From positions 2,418,001-2,482,000 of the forward strand of contig NZ_CP061947.1 of the NCBI RefSeq assembly GCF_014838715.1: a stretch of 64,000 bases of DNA, in the 5' to 3' direction. A program made the translations under genes and the position numbers. The notes under the pieces were generated by a model. It ran no database searches, was not told where the DNA came from, and was given only the letters and a program-made list of their open reading frames with translations. This document shows, piece after piece, positions 1 to 9,253 of this stretch. How positions within the stretch are numbered: position 1 is the first letter of the stretch; each line of letters opens with the position of its first letter. This DNA is from Algoriphagus sp. Y33 (GTDB lineage: Bacteria > Bacteroidota > Bacteroidia > Cytophagales > Cyclobacteriaceae).

Positions 1-720
1 GATTTTGCCCCGAAGAATCTTACGCTTACCAAAAGACACGTAGATAGTCTCGGTGATTTTGCTGCACTTGGTGTAAATGTTCAAACTGATAATAGCTCTG
101 CAGCCGCAAACGCCGACATCATAATCCTTGGTGTAAAACCCTACAACATCGCTCCCATTCTCAACGAAATCAAACCTTCTCTTGATCCCAAAAAACAACT
201 TATCATTTCGCTGGCCACCGGAATCACCCTTGCTGAAATGTATCAAGTAATCGAGCATCAATCTGTGGCTTTCCGGGCTATGCCAAATATTGCTGCGGAT
301 ATCCAGGAATCAGTTACCTGCATCTGTGCAGAGAATGCAAGTCCTGAGCAAATAAAACTTGTATCAGAATTATTTGATGCAATTGGGTTCACTATTCCAA
401 TTGACGAAAGTCTAATGGAAGCGGCAACGGTCCTGGGTGCTTGTGGGATTGCCTATGTACTGAGGTTTATGCGGGCAATGATTCAGGGAGGGATACAAAT
501 CGGTTTTGATTCGGTGACGGCAAGCAAGATCGTAAATCAAACCGTAAAAGGAGCAGCTGAACTGATGATTCAAAAAAACATGCATCCGGAAGCAGCGATA
601 GATAAAGTAACTACTCCGAAGGGTTGTACCATAGTAGGGTTGAATGAAATGGAACACCAGGGCTTCAGTTCGGCAATGGTTAGAGGAGTCATTGCCAGTT
701 ATGAAAAAATAGCGAAATAG
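1..720 (+). CDS. proC: Pyrroline-5-carboxylate reductase, 5' truncated by window edge
   Basis: NADPH-dependent reduction of pyrroline-5-carboxylate to proline, the last step of proline synthesis. The frame is open from base 1, giving 239 visible residues; the first internal ATG is at 238, but homologous sequence (LGVKPYNIAPIL, ISLATGITLAEM) continues upstream of it, so the true start lies outside the window. Seen: RAMPNIAADIQESV, and near the C-terminus TPKGCTIVGLNEME, which corresponds to the P5CR family signature. The N-terminal Rossmann glycine motif is off the edge. The family is usually about 265-270 aa, so roughly 30 residues are missing. No close downstream partner on this strand. Confidence 0.93.
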   Translation, partial: DFAPKNLTLTKRHVDSLGDFAALGVNVQTDNSSAAANADIIILGVKPYNIAPILNEIKPSLDPKKQLIISLATGITLAEMYQVIEHQSVAFRAMPNIAADIQESVTCICAENASPEQIKLVSELFDAIGFTIPIDESLMEAATVLGACGIAYVLRFMRAMIQGGIQIGFDSVTASKIVNQTVKGAAELMIQKNMHPEAAIDKVTTPKGCTIVGLNEMEHQGFSSAMVRGVIASYEKIAK

Positions 721-810
721 TTGATTTTTTAATGAATTATTAATTTTCAAGGAATATTAAATCTAAATCAGGAAAAATTAATATTTAATTCGATAAGAAT
801 AACTATAGGA

Positions 811-843
811 TTGTTTTTCTTTTGAATCTTTTCAGTAGATTTG
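811..843 (+). promoter_or_regulatory. Possible Bacteroidota-type promoter
   Basis: TAGATTTG at 836-843 matches the -7 consensus TAnnTTTG. TTG at 811-813 lies 22 bases upstream, slightly longer than the ideal 19-21. No convincing gene follows before the hairpin at 895-933, so this may drive a short RNA or be fortuitous. Confidence 0.3.
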
Positions 844-894
844 TCTCGGGTGATAAACAACTTTTGCTATTCCTTTTTCAATGACACGATTTTT

Positions 895-933
895 AAAGGA
901 AGGACTGTTTGGTACTTTTTCTTCCTTCCTTTT
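895..933 (+). terminator. Terminator-like hairpin downstream of proC
   Basis: Ten-base-pair stem (895-904 with 923-932, AAAGGAAGGA against TCCTTCCTTT), 18-base loop, short T run at the 3' side. It lies about 175 bases beyond the proC stop, so it could end proC or a short separate transcript. Confidence 0.45.
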
Positions 934-945
934 ATAATATCTATC

Positions 946-981
946 AAAAAAAGCCTTCTGAAAAATCAGAAGGCTTTTTTT
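946..981. terminator. Bidirectional intrinsic terminator
   Basis: Perfect 10-bp stem AGCCTTCTGA (952-961) / TCAGAAGGCT (966-975) with an AAAA loop, preceded by an A run (946-951) and followed by a T run (976-981). It can terminate transcription in both directions; its main client is the minus-strand alaS-gatB-tlpA-like operon ending at 1003. Confidence 0.9.
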
Positions 982-1002
982 GGATTTACTAACTGAGAAA
1001 AA

Positions 1003-2109
1003 TCAGTCAAAAACTTCCTCTAACTTGGCTCTCAAACTTGGACCCCGAAGATCTTTCCCAATGATTTTACCATCCGGATCGATCAAATAAGTAGCGGGAA
1101 TCGCAGAAATCTGATATAGCTCAGCAGCGGCTGAATTAAAATATTTTAAATCAGAGACTTGAGTCCAAGTCAATCCATCCTCTGCGATTGCCTCCACCCA
1201 AGCCTCTTTGGTACGGTCCAAAGACACCCCAAATACCTCAAAACCCTTTTCCTTGTATTCATTATAAAGTGCGACCACATTGGGATTTTCTTCACGGCAA
1301 GGCTTACACCAAGCCGCCCAGAAATCTATCATCACATATTTTCCGCGCAAATCAGAAAGCTTTACAGTTTCGCCTTCAGGATTCGGAAGTTCGATCTCCG
1401 GAGCAATCTGTCCCATAGAAAGCACTCTCATCTCATCCAACTGTTGCTTCAGTTGAACAATAGTTTTTGTCTCAGGATACTTCCCGTCAAGCTTGGCTAC
1501 CAAACTGTCCATAAACTGAAACTCATTCTTCGGATTTAATAGACCTATCGCAGCCAAGGATGCAAAGCTATCTCCCATACTGTTGATCACATTCTTCACT
1601 TCAGACGACTGGTTGCTTTCCAACGCCATGGCTTCAGTCTGAATCTGCTTGATTGCCTCTGTATCATTATCACTCATCGCTTGATAATATGACTCATTCA
1701 GCTGATTGACTTTTGTCTGATAATCTTCCATCAATTGTTCGATTTTCAGCATTTCTTTAGAATCCTGAGAGCCTTCAATAGCCAGACTTTCGGGATTGGA
1801 AAAATCATAGTTTACTTTGACGTCCTCTTTGTATAACGCAAGCCGGATCAGCTTTTCCCCATACATATTCAACTCGTAGAAAGTCGGAGCTTCCAAAGCA
1901 ACTTCATAGCTAAACTTACCTTTTTTATCCAACTGAAGTGTATCCAGTACTATTGGGCGACTATCCGTGAATTGGGAAAGTATTATCTCTCCGGATGGCG
2001 CATTTTCAATAGTTCCTGTGATTAATACATTTCCATCATTTGCCTGCTTCTGCCCGCAGGAGAAGAAGGATATAAGGACAAGGAAAACTACTCCGTTTAT
2101 TCTATTCAT
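1003..2109 (-). CDS. TlpA-like thioredoxin-fold lipoprotein (DUF4369 type)
   Basis: Predicted periplasmic or membrane-anchored thiol-disulfide protein. The N-terminus is a lipoprotein signal with a likely lipobox Cys at residue 18 (FFSCGQK). Residues about 25-125 resemble DUF4369, about 125-230 are charged and probably helical, and about 235-368 form an AhpC/TSA-thioredoxin fold with the redox motif WCKPC at 267-271 and a cis-Pro region AIPATY. Bacteroidota carry many such proteins; substrates are unknown (cytochrome maturation or general disulfide reduction are possible). The start lies 3 bases after the gatB stop, so it is probably the last gene of the alaS-gatB transcript, which ends at the 952-975 hairpin. 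Confidence 0.88.
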   Translation of the reverse strand: MNRINGVVFLVLISFFSCGQKQANDGNVLITGTIENAPSGEIILSQFTDSRPIVLDTLQLDKKGKFSYEVALEAPTFYELNMYGEKLIRLALYKEDVKVNYDFSNPESLAIEGSQDSKEMLKIEQLMEDYQTKVNQLNESYYQAMSDNDTEAIKQIQTEAMALESNQSSEVKNVINSMGDSFASLAAIGLLNPKNEFQFMDSLVAKLDGKYPETKTIVQLKQQLDEMRVLSMGQIAPEIELPNPEGETVKLSDLRGKYVMIDFWAAWCKPCREENPNVVALYNEYKEKGFEVFGVSLDRTKEAWVEAIAEDGLTWTQVSDLKYFNSAAAELYQISAIPATYLIDPDGKIIGKDLRGPSLRAKLEEVFD

Positions 2110-2112
2110 AGA

Positions 2113-3573
2113 TTAATTCTCTAATAATTCTGTCAATAATTTTGTGGCAACTTTGGGATCGGCCTTGCCTTGGGATTTCTTCATTACCTGCCCCATAAAC
2201 ATGCCCATCAAGCCCTTCTTGCCCGATCTGTATTCTTTTACCTTTGCTGAATTGGCAGCCAGTACCTCTTCTACCAGTGGTTTCAGAGAAGACTCATCAC
2301 TTTCTTGGATCAGGTTCATTCGCTGTGCTATTTCCAATGGACTTTCGTTGGCACTATTGAGAAGCTCAGGATATAAGTTTTGAGAAGCAGCGGTATAACT
2401 CACCTTGCCCTCATCCACCAGAGCGATCAAAGCAGCCAAAGAATCACTGCTGATGGGGAAATCAGTGAAAGAAAGAGAGAATTCATTCAGACTGGATTTG
2501 ATTGGCCCCATCATCCAGTTAGACGCTGCTTTATAGTTATTGGTTTTATTGCAAAGCTCATTGAACCAAAAAGCCATTTCCTTAGATTCTGTCAAAAATG
2601 CCGCATCGTAGTCAGGTAAACCAAACTCCTCAACAAATTTCTTGTGAAGTTCTCTAGGCAAAACCGGCATAGTAGATTTAACGGCATTCAGCCACTCATC
2701 TGATACTACCACGGGGCTTAAATCCGGTTCAGGAAAATAACGGTAATCGTTCAGATCCTCCTTGGTTCGCATACTTGCAGTAAGTCCCGTATTGGCATCG
2801 AAAGTTCTCGTTTCAGAAACAACCTCCTCCCCTGCTTCAATAAGACCGATCAGGCGCTCGTGCTCATGCTCGATCGCACGAAACACATTTCGGAAGGAAT
2901 TCATATTTTTCACTTCAACTTTTTTGCCTAACTCTTCGCTACCTTTCAGCATCACAGACACATTGGCATCACAGCGAAGAGAGCCTTCTTCCATATTGCC
3001 ATCGCAGATATCGAGGTATTTTACTAGCTTTTTCACTTCCGCAAGAAAAGCATAAGCTTCTTCCGGACTATGCATAGCAGGCTCCGTTACGATCTCTATC
3101 AGCGGTGTGCCGGCACGGTTGAAATCCACCAATGTATCAGGTTCATCGGCCAGATGAATGGATTTTCCCGCATCTTCTTCCATATGCACACGATTCAGCA
3201 GCACCTCCTTTTTGGTTCCGTCGGGAAGTTGAATCGGGACAGTTCCCCCCACACAAATCGGCCCTTTGTCCTGTGTAAGCTGATATCCTTTTGGAAGATC
3301 GGGATAGAAATAGTTTTTTCTCGCAAAGACATTGTATCTAGTAATTTCAGAATTACAAGCCAATCCCATCTTGATGGCATATGCTATCGCTTTTCTGTTG
3401 ACCTTTGGCAAAGTGCCCGGATGGCCAAGCGTAATCACTGAAATCTGAGTATTGGGTGATTTACCATACTCATTAGCATCAGCCGCAAACATTTTACTTT
3501 CGGTCATAAGCTGCGCATGCACCTCAAGTCCGATGACCAATTGATATTTATTCCTTAATTCTTCGCTTAGCAT
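2113..3573 (-). CDS. gatB: Asp-tRNA(Asn)/Glu-tRNA(Gln) amidotransferase subunit B
   Basis: Subunit B of the GatCAB amidotransferase, which converts misacylated Glu-tRNA(Gln) or Asp-tRNA(Asn) to the amide form. The 486-aa length is normal. Seen: GLEVHAQL near the N-terminus, EEGSLRCDANVS, DYRYFPEPDL, and a C-terminal GatB/YqeY-type tail (EYRSGKKGLMGMFMGQVMKKS). gatA and gatC are not in the window. Lies 15 bases downstream of alaS and 3 bases upstream of the TlpA-like gene, so it looks co-transcribed with both. Confidence 0.97.
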   Translation of the reverse strand: MLSEELRNKYQLVIGLEVHAQLMTESKMFAADANEYGKSPNTQISVITLGHPGTLPKVNRKAIAYAIKMGLACNSEITRYNVFARKNYFYPDLPKGYQLTQDKGPICVGGTVPIQLPDGTKKEVLLNRVHMEEDAGKSIHLADEPDTLVDFNRAGTPLIEIVTEPAMHSPEEAYAFLAEVKKLVKYLDICDGNMEEGSLRCDANVSVMLKGSEELGKKVEVKNMNSFRNVFRAIEHEHERLIGLIEAGEEVVSETRTFDANTGLTASMRTKEDLNDYRYFPEPDLSPVVVSDEWLNAVKSTMPVLPRELHKKFVEEFGLPDYDAAFLTESKEMAFWFNELCNKTNNYKAASNWMMGPIKSSLNEFSLSFTDFPISSDSLAALIALVDEGKVSYTAASQNLYPELLNSANESPLEIAQRMNLIQESDESSLKPLVEEVLAANSAKVKEYRSGKKGLMGMFMGQVMKKSQGKADPKVATKLLTELLEN

Positions 3574-3588
3574 CTGCGCGTGTGTTTC

Positions 3589-6222
3589 TTATTCACTTAC
3601 AAGGTACAACTCTCTGGCTTTAGCCACTGCATTTTCCAATCCGGCCAGATTCTTACCTCCGGCTGTTGCAAAAAACGGCTGGCCACCTCCACCACCTTGA
3701 ATTTCTTTTGCTAACTCCCGCACAATTTGACCTGCATTCAACCCCTTGCTCTTGATCAAATCCTCCTCTATTATTACAGCTATCTGGGGTTTGTCCTCAA
3801 TTTTGGCTGCCAAAATCACAAAAGCATTCACGGTTTCATTTTTCAGTTCATATGCAAGCTTCTTCAGCGAATCTGCATTCGGCAGTTCCACTTGCGCAAT
3901 AAGAGTATTCACTCCATCTCCTGCCACAAATTGCTTTAACAATTCAGTTTTCACCTCTGAAGCTTTTTCCAGATGGAATAGATCAATTTCTTTTTTCAGG
4001 TCATTCCGCTCTTGAAGCAAGGACTCAATTGACTTTCTCAAATCCTTCGGATTCTTCAGCAACTCCTGAATCTCTTTCACCAAGCTTTCCTGCTTGCGGA
4101 AGTAATCCTCCGCAGCTTTAGCGGTGATGGCTTCGATTCTACGGACACCAGAAGCACTGGAAACCTCCGAAATAATCTTAAACAGACCGATTTTACTTGT
4201 TTGAGGTACGTGAGTTCCTCCACAAAGTTCTACAGAGAACTCTTTATCAAAAGTGATTATACGTACAAAGTCACCGTATTTCTCCCCAAAAAGCGCAGTA
4301 GCCCCCTGTTTCTTAGCCTCTTCTATCGGCACATTTCTTTGTTCGGAAAGCGGGATATTCTGCCGGATTTTTTCATTTACGATATCCTCTACCTTCGTAA
4401 TTTCTTCATCGGATAATTTGCTGAAATGCGAGAAATCAAAGCGGAGTAGGTTCTGGTTTACCAACGAACCACGCTGCTGAATATGATCGCCCAGTACTTC
4501 TTTCAAAGCCGACTGCAGCAAATGCGTTGCTGTATGATTATTCTCAGTCAAATAGCGTTTTTCTGCATCTACTTCTGCACCGAACCTGGATTCCGGGTTC
4601 TCAGGAAGCTTTTCCACAAAATGAACAATCAAATCGTTCTCTTTTTTGGTGTCGATCACTTTGATTTTTTCAGTCTCAGAGATCAGCCATCCTGTATCCC
4701 CTACCTGTCCTCCGCTTTCTGCGTAGAATGGTGTTTTGTCCAAGACCAACTGGTATTTATCGCCTTTTTTACCAGAAGTCACACGATATTTGATGATCTG
4801 ACAATGCGCTTTTAGGAAGTCATATCCTACAAATTCAACTCCATTATCCTCATTCACAATCACCCAATCGCCGGTCTCAGATTCAGAAGCGGCACGGGAA
4901 CGTGTTTTCTGAGCTTCCATTTCTTGCGCAAATCCGCTTTCATCCAATGAAAGACCGCTTTCGCGTGCGATCAACGAAGTCAAATCCAAGGGAAAACCGA
5001 AGGTATCGTATAATTCAAAAGCTGTCTTGCCAGGAATTACATTGTCCCCTTTTTCCTTAAGCTCAGACTTAATCTGATCAAGCATTTTCAGGCCATTGTC
5101 AAGTGTACGAAGGAAGGAAGTTTCCTCCTCGAAAATCACTTTGGCGATAAACTCCTGTTGTTGCCTGACTTCCGGGAAAATCTCTCCGAAATTGTCAGCA
5201 ATAAGGTTCGTTAATTCATATAAAAATGGTTCGTGGAAGTCCAAAAATGTATATCCGTAGCGGACTGCCCTTCTCAGAATCCTACGGATAACGTAGCCGG
5301 CTTTATTATTAGATGGAAGCTGTCCGTCAGCAATGGTAAATGAAATGGCACGGATATGATCTACGATCACACGGAAAGCTATATCCGTTTGCTCATCCAA
5401 ACCATAAGTTTTACCTGATTTCTTCTCCAGAGCACTTAAAAACGGAGCAAACAAATCCGTATCGTAATTGGAAGATTTGTGCTGAATGGCCCTCACCAAT
5501 CGCTCAAATCCCATCCCGGTATCCACGTGTGTTGCAGGGAGGGATTTCAAAGATCCGTCGGAAACCCGGTTAAACTGCATAAATACCAGATTCCAAATCT
5601 CAATCACCTGCTCGTGGTCATTGTTTACCAGAGCTCTGCCTGCTATCTCAGTCCGCTCAGCATCAGGTCTTAGGTCAATGTGGATCTCCGAACATGGACC
5701 GCAAGGCCCCACGTCACCCATTTCCCAGAAATTATCTTTCTTAGAACCCATGATGATACGGTCTTCCGGCACGATGGATTTCCATAGATCATAGGCTTCC
5801 TGGTCCAAACCCAAGTTGTCTCCCTTGTCTCCTTCGAAGACAGATACATACAACCTGTCTTTTTCCAGTCCGTAAACTTCGGTCAGCAACTCCCAAGCCC
5901 ATTCGATCGCTTCCTTTTTGAAATAGTCACCAAACGACCAGTTGCCAAGCATCTCAAACATGGTGTGGTGATAGGTATCCACCCCCACTTCTTCGAGGTC
6001 ATTGTGCTTACCGCTTACACGAAGGCATTTCTGCGAATTTGCGACACGGGAATACTTGGCGATTTCATTGCCTAGAAAAGCGTCTTTAAACTGATTCATC
6101 CCGGCATTGGTAAACATCAAAGTTGGGTCATTTTTGACCACAATCGGTGATGATGGGACGTAATGATGCTGCTTGGATTGGAAAAACTCAATAAAGGTGC
6201 TCCGTATTTTCTTTGCTTCCAT
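3589..6222 (-). CDS. alaS: Alanyl-tRNA synthetase
   Basis: Charges tRNA(Ala) and edits mischarged Ser/Gly. 877 aa, full length. The N-terminal class II catalytic core contains FTNAGMNQFKDAFLG and MFEMLGNWSFGDYF. The editing domain shows the zinc-binding pair HTATH and CGGTH. The C-terminal DHHA1 region ends with GGGGGQPFFATAGG. The ATG start at 6222 gives the usual short N-terminus before the FIEFF segment. First gene of the minus-strand operon with gatB and the thioredoxin-like gene; a -7-like box lies about 60 bases upstream at 6285-6292. Confidence 0.98.
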   Translation of the reverse strand: MEAKKIRSTFIEFFQSKQHHYVPSSPIVVKNDPTLMFTNAGMNQFKDAFLGNEIAKYSRVANSQKCLRVSGKHNDLEEVGVDTYHHTMFEMLGNWSFGDYFKKEAIEWAWELLTEVYGLEKDRLYVSVFEGDKGDNLGLDQEAYDLWKSIVPEDRIIMGSKKDNFWEMGDVGPCGPCSEIHIDLRPDAERTEIAGRALVNNDHEQVIEIWNLVFMQFNRVSDGSLKSLPATHVDTGMGFERLVRAIQHKSSNYDTDLFAPFLSALEKKSGKTYGLDEQTDIAFRVIVDHIRAISFTIADGQLPSNNKAGYVIRRILRRAVRYGYTFLDFHEPFLYELTNLIADNFGEIFPEVRQQQEFIAKVIFEEETSFLRTLDNGLKMLDQIKSELKEKGDNVIPGKTAFELYDTFGFPLDLTSLIARESGLSLDESGFAQEMEAQKTRSRAASESETGDWVIVNEDNGVEFVGYDFLKAHCQIIKYRVTSGKKGDKYQLVLDKTPFYAESGGQVGDTGWLISETEKIKVIDTKKENDLIVHFVEKLPENPESRFGAEVDAEKRYLTENNHTATHLLQSALKEVLGDHIQQRGSLVNQNLLRFDFSHFSKLSDEEITKVEDIVNEKIRQNIPLSEQRNVPIEEAKKQGATALFGEKYGDFVRIITFDKEFSVELCGGTHVPQTSKIGLFKIISEVSSASGVRRIEAITAKAAEDYFRKQESLVKEIQELLKNPKDLRKSIESLLQERNDLKKEIDLFHLEKASEVKTELLKQFVAGDGVNTLIAQVELPNADSLKKLAYELKNETVNAFVILAAKIEDKPQIAVIIEEDLIKSKGLNAGQIVRELAKEIQGGGGGQPFFATAGGKNLAGLENAVAKARELYLVSE

Positions 6223-6284
6223 GAAGGTTTTGAGGCAATTAAGAATGGTATTTGGACTGTCTTGCAGCCATATATATAGGGGGA

Positions 6285-6292
6285 CAAAATTA
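6285..6292 (-). promoter_or_regulatory. Candidate -7 box for alaS
   Basis: Reading the minus strand, TAATTTTG matches TAnnTTTG and would start a transcript about 55-60 bases before the alaS ATG. No good TTG box is visible 19-21 bases upstream, so support is partial. Confidence 0.4.
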
Positions 6293-6665
6293 ATAGAATT
6301 GGCGGTGTTACCTGCATCGGGCTAATAATTTATCAACCTGAAAAATTTCCCGTAAGGGCGCAAAGGCGCAGTTTGCATTTAGTATCCTCTGAGGTTTTTG
6401 AAACTCAAAAGATTTTATAACTATGAATTTCACCCCTACTGGGTTTTATTGTACCAAATTGTACCAATTTTCAATTCAGTCTAGAATTTTTCCATCCCTT
6501 AGGGATTGAAAAAACTTTTCACAAAACGGTGGAAAACAAAAATGGCTGCCAAGTCTTCAGAAATCCCGTAAATCAAAAATCGTATTTCGTAAATCCCATC
6601 CAGCTTGTATTTCCCCTACGCTCCGAGTACTTTCATTAAAATTTTTAATAACTCAACAATCTCTC
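6293..6665. other. Non-coding divergent region between alaS and the PLP enzyme
   Basis: No convincing gene. Notable are a tandem repeat of TTGTACCAA at 6449-6457 and 6459-6467 (10-base period) and a palindrome at 6487-6513 (ATCCC/GGGAT inside TTTTTC/GAAAAA). That palindrome has T on the left and A on the right, so it is not a terminator. The rest is AT-rich filler with imperfect repeats such as cgtaaatc. Confidence 0.5.
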
Positions 6666-7772
6666 ATGAGCTACCTCAATCAACTAACATCCCCTACACT
6701 ACTTCTTGACGAAAAAATCTGCCGGGCCAATATCAAGCGGATGGCTGACAAAGCCGCCCGTCATAATATGAAATTGGTTCCTCACTTCAAAACCGCACAG
6801 TCACATCAAATCGGAGACTGGGCAAAAGAATACAACATCACTGAAGTGACTGTTTCTTCTATGAAAATGGCAGAATACCTAGCGGGACAAGGCTGGGTAA
6901 ATATCCATATTGCATTTCCCTTTAATCCCCTCGAAATCCCCAAGCTCAATAAAATTGCTTCCAAGCAATCCATTTCTGTACAACTGATCAATGCTGAAAC
7001 CACCCAAATGCTTGCGGATCAATTGGAGCATCCTGTAGGATTCTTTATTGAAATCGATGCGGGTTACGGTAGAACCGGCGTAGAAGTAAGTGATTTTGGT
7101 TTGATAGAAGAGATTTTATTGATCGCCAAAAAGTCGGACAAACTAAAGTTCAAGGGATTTTATCTACACCCCGGACATACTTATTATATGCCCGATATCC
7201 CAGCTATCTACGAGCAATCCCGGAATGCGCTGGGAATGCTCAAAAACAAATACAGCACCGAGTATCCAAATTTGGTGACAAGGATTGGAGATACTCCAGG
7301 CTGTGCCGTGATGGAGGACTTTGAAGATATTGACGAAATGGGTCCCGGTAACTTTGTGTTTTATGACTTGATGCAGGCTGAATTGGGAGGCTGTGACAAG
7401 GAAGATATTGCCGTCTGTCTTGCCGTACCCGTGGTGGATATTAAAAAAGACCGTAAGGAAATTTTAATTCACGGCGGTGGGGTCCATCTTGCTAAGGATG
7501 TTTTGGTTGGTGAAAATGGCCTGAAAAACTTCGGGGAAGTGGTCTATCTAAATGAAAATGGCTGGATTATCCCTGAAAACAAATCATTTCTTAAGAGTAT
7601 TTCCCAGGAACACGGCATTATCAAAGCCTCGGACGAACTCCTGGCAAAAGTGAAAGTCGGTGACGTTCTGGGCATCCTCCCTGTACACTCCTGTATGACA
7701 GCAGATGCCATGGGTGAATACATGACACTGGATGGAAAAATGGTTGATCATGCTGAAGGCAGCAAGCAGTAA
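6666..7772 (+). CDS. D-threonine aldolase / D-serine dehydratase-like PLP enzyme
   Basis: Fold-type III PLP enzyme of the alanine racemase N-terminal / DSD1-like family, acting on D-hydroxy amino acids (D-threonine or D-serine). 368 aa. Seen: TPTLLLDE-like opening (SPTLLLDE), the PLP lysine in PHFKT near residue 40, FYLHPGHTY, RIGDTPGC, and the C-terminal metal and PLP-domain signature HSCMTADAMG resembling the VPNHxC region of the family. Exact substrate cannot be told from sequence. Monocistronic: followed by a terminator at 7837-7866. Confidence 0.82.
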   Translation: MSYLNQLTSPTLLLDEKICRANIKRMADKAARHNMKLVPHFKTAQSHQIGDWAKEYNITEVTVSSMKMAEYLAGQGWVNIHIAFPFNPLEIPKLNKIASKQSISVQLINAETTQMLADQLEHPVGFFIEIDAGYGRTGVEVSDFGLIEEILLIAKKSDKLKFKGFYLHPGHTYYMPDIPAIYEQSRNALGMLKNKYSTEYPNLVTRIGDTPGCAVMEDFEDIDEMGPGNFVFYDLMQAELGGCDKEDIAVCLAVPVVDIKKDRKEILIHGGGVHLAKDVLVGENGLKNFGEVVYLNENGWIIPENKSFLKSISQEHGIIKASDELLAKVKVGDVLGILPVHSCMTADAMGEYMTLDGKMVDHAEGSKQ

Positions 7773-7836
7773 TCAGTTTTCAGTTGACAATTTGAAGTAA
7801 CCTGTAATCAGATAACAACTTAAAAATCCAAAAATT

Positions 7837-7866
7837 AGCCCAGACCAAAACTCTGGGCTTCTTTTT
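7837..7866 (+). terminator. Intrinsic terminator
   Basis: Eight-base-pair stem AGCCCAGA (7837-7844) / TCTGGGCT (7852-7859), 7-base loop, T-rich tail TTCTTTTT. Sits 65 bases after the PLP-enzyme stop and just before nudK. Confidence 0.85.
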
Positions 7867-7880
7867 ACCTACATCAAATC

Positions 7881-8459
7881 ATGATCAAAGACATCAAACT
7901 TTTAAAAACAGAGGTACTCTCTGACAATTGGTACACACTGCGAAAGATCACTTTTCAGTTCACCAAGAAAAATGGAGAAATCATCACTCAGGATCGTGAA
8001 GCCTATGACCGGGGAAATGGAGCTACTATTCTCTTATACAACCAAGAACAGAAAACCGTCATTCTCACTCGCCAGTTTCGCTTGCCCACCTACACCAATG
8101 GCAATGAATCAGGTATGATGATCGAGGCCTGTGCCGGGCTTTTGGATCAGGATAATCCTGAAGACTGTATCCGTAGAGAAACTGAAGAAGAAACAGGATA
8201 CTTGGTTAAGGATGTGAAAAAAGTGTTTGAAGCTTATATGTCTCCGGGTTCAGTAACCGAAATCCTACACTTCTTTATTGCCGCCTATTCCAAACATATG
8301 AAAGTCAGTGAAGGCGGTGGCGTAGATCATGAAGAAGAAAACATAGAAGTACTCGAAATGCCTTTTGAGGAAGCATTAAGTATGATAGGCACAGGAGAAA
8401 TCAAAGACGCCAAAACAATTATGCTGATTCAGTATATCCGCCTTCAGAAAATTCTATAA
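7881..8459 (+). CDS. nudK: GDP-mannose pyrophosphatase, Nudix family
   Basis: Hydrolyses GDP-mannose and related nucleotide sugars. 192 aa. The N-terminal part ([32 protein letters not shown]) matches the NudK subfamily closely. The Nudix box follows at about residues 91-113: a glycine (GLLDQ) then [10 protein letters not shown], carrying the REUXEE metal-binding core. Cytoplasmic. Stands alone behind the terminator of the PLP enzyme; ATG at 7881 agrees with the family N-terminus. Confidence 0.9.
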   Translation: MIKDIKLLKTEVLSDNWYTLRKITFQFTKKNGEIITQDREAYDRGNGATILLYNQEQKTVILTRQFRLPTYTNGNESGMMIEACAGLLDQDNPEDCIRRETEEETGYLVKDVKKVFEAYMSPGSVTEILHFFIAAYSKHMKVSEGGGVDHEEENIEVLEMPFEEALSMIGTGEIKDAKTIMLIQYIRLQKIL

Positions 8460-8530
8460 TATGATTTTCCGCAATGATGCCCGCAGCTATATTTTACTTG
8501 TTTTAAATGTCGAAAAGCTTATCTTACAGT

Positions 8531-8689
8531 ATGGAAACGATCAAAATAAAAGTTAGCAAGAAGATTCTTAATGAAGTTTTATCCCTCCTGCAGCAATTTA
8601 ACAAAAAAGAGCTTCAGGTAATTGAAAATGAGCTTGATAAAATAACTGTTTTTGGTTTGATGAAATACGAGCAAAATTTCACAAAATAA
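8531..8689 (+). CDS. Small hypothetical protein
   Basis: A 52-residue protein if started at the ATG at 8531; a 60-residue form would start at 8507. The METIKIKVSKK start is a short strand followed by an amphipathic helix (NEVLSLLQQFNKKELQVIEN), which resembles the small proteins encoded next to toxins in Bacteroidota, but no toxin gene adjoins it. Function unknown; it may be a solitary antitoxin-like relic. It lies between nudK and the SRPBCC gene, same strand. Confidence 0.45.
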   Translation: METIKIKVSKKILNEVLSLLQQFNKKELQVIENELDKITVFGLMKYEQNFTK

Positions 8690-8704
8690 TAATATCCAGC
8701 ACTC

Positions 8705-9199
8705 ATGTCCGCGCAACTCGAAATCACCCGCTATTTCAACCATTCCCAAGATGAGGTTTATAATGCTTTTACCACAACAGAAAACCTGCAGCAATGGTGG
8801 GGACCTGCAGGATTCAGTATGGAAGTAAAAACTTTTGAATTTTATCCCGAAGGCATAGTCCATTTTGTCCTTCGGAATAAAGAGGGATATGAGATGTGGG
8901 CCAAATGGGTCATTCAAGAAATTGAAGCACCTTCCAAACTTCAGTTTATCAATTCCTTTTCGAATGATGCCGGAGAAACAGCCAAAGCACCTGAAATACC
9001 CTTTGGTCCGGACTGGCCATTGGAAATGATCGTGGATCTGGAGTTTATCGAGGAAGATGGCAAAACCAGAATCGATTTGGTTTCCTTTCCCCATAATGCT
9101 TCTGATGCCTCCAACAAAGTATTCACCGAGAATATCGGAAATATGGAGCAGGGTTTTGGCGGCACTTTTGACCAATTGGAAAAGTACCTTTCGAAGTAA
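8705..9199 (+). CDS. SRPBCC / AHSA1-domain protein
   Basis: 164-aa single-domain START-like protein of the activator-of-Hsp90-ATPase homologue type. Seen: ITRYFNHSQDEVYNAFTT, the characteristic WWGP motif (QQWWGPAGF), and a C-terminal helix ending GGTFDQLEKYL. The fold makes a hydrophobic cavity for a small ligand; the ligand is not predictable. Starts 15 bases after the small hypothetical gene and ends 54 bases before the DUF2306 ATG, so an operon is plausible. Confidence 0.85.
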   Translation: MSAQLEITRYFNHSQDEVYNAFTTTENLQQWWGPAGFSMEVKTFEFYPEGIVHFVLRNKEGYEMWAKWVIQEIEAPSKLQFINSFSNDAGETAKAPEIPFGPDWPLEMIVDLEFIEEDGKTRIDLVSFPHNASDASNKVFTENIGNMEQGFGGTFDQLEKYLSK

Positions 9200-9253
9200 A
9201 ATACAGTGTTAGGATCTAATCAAACTATCGAGCGCCCTATCAATGGGCAAAGC

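Noticed and set aside
881..937. 18-codon ORF after the 836-843 promoter-like box
   Set aside because: Runs through the terminator hairpin and has no supporting start-site context; more likely incidental.
6487..6513. Hairpin in the alaS upstream region considered as a terminator
   Set aside because: T-rich on the left arm and A-rich on the right, the wrong polarity for a terminator on either strand.
8579..9175. 198-aa minus-strand open frame opposite the SRPBCC gene
   Set aside because: Antisense shadow of a gene with a clear AHSA1 domain; the peptide has no recognisable motif and is unusually rich in Cys, Phe and His.
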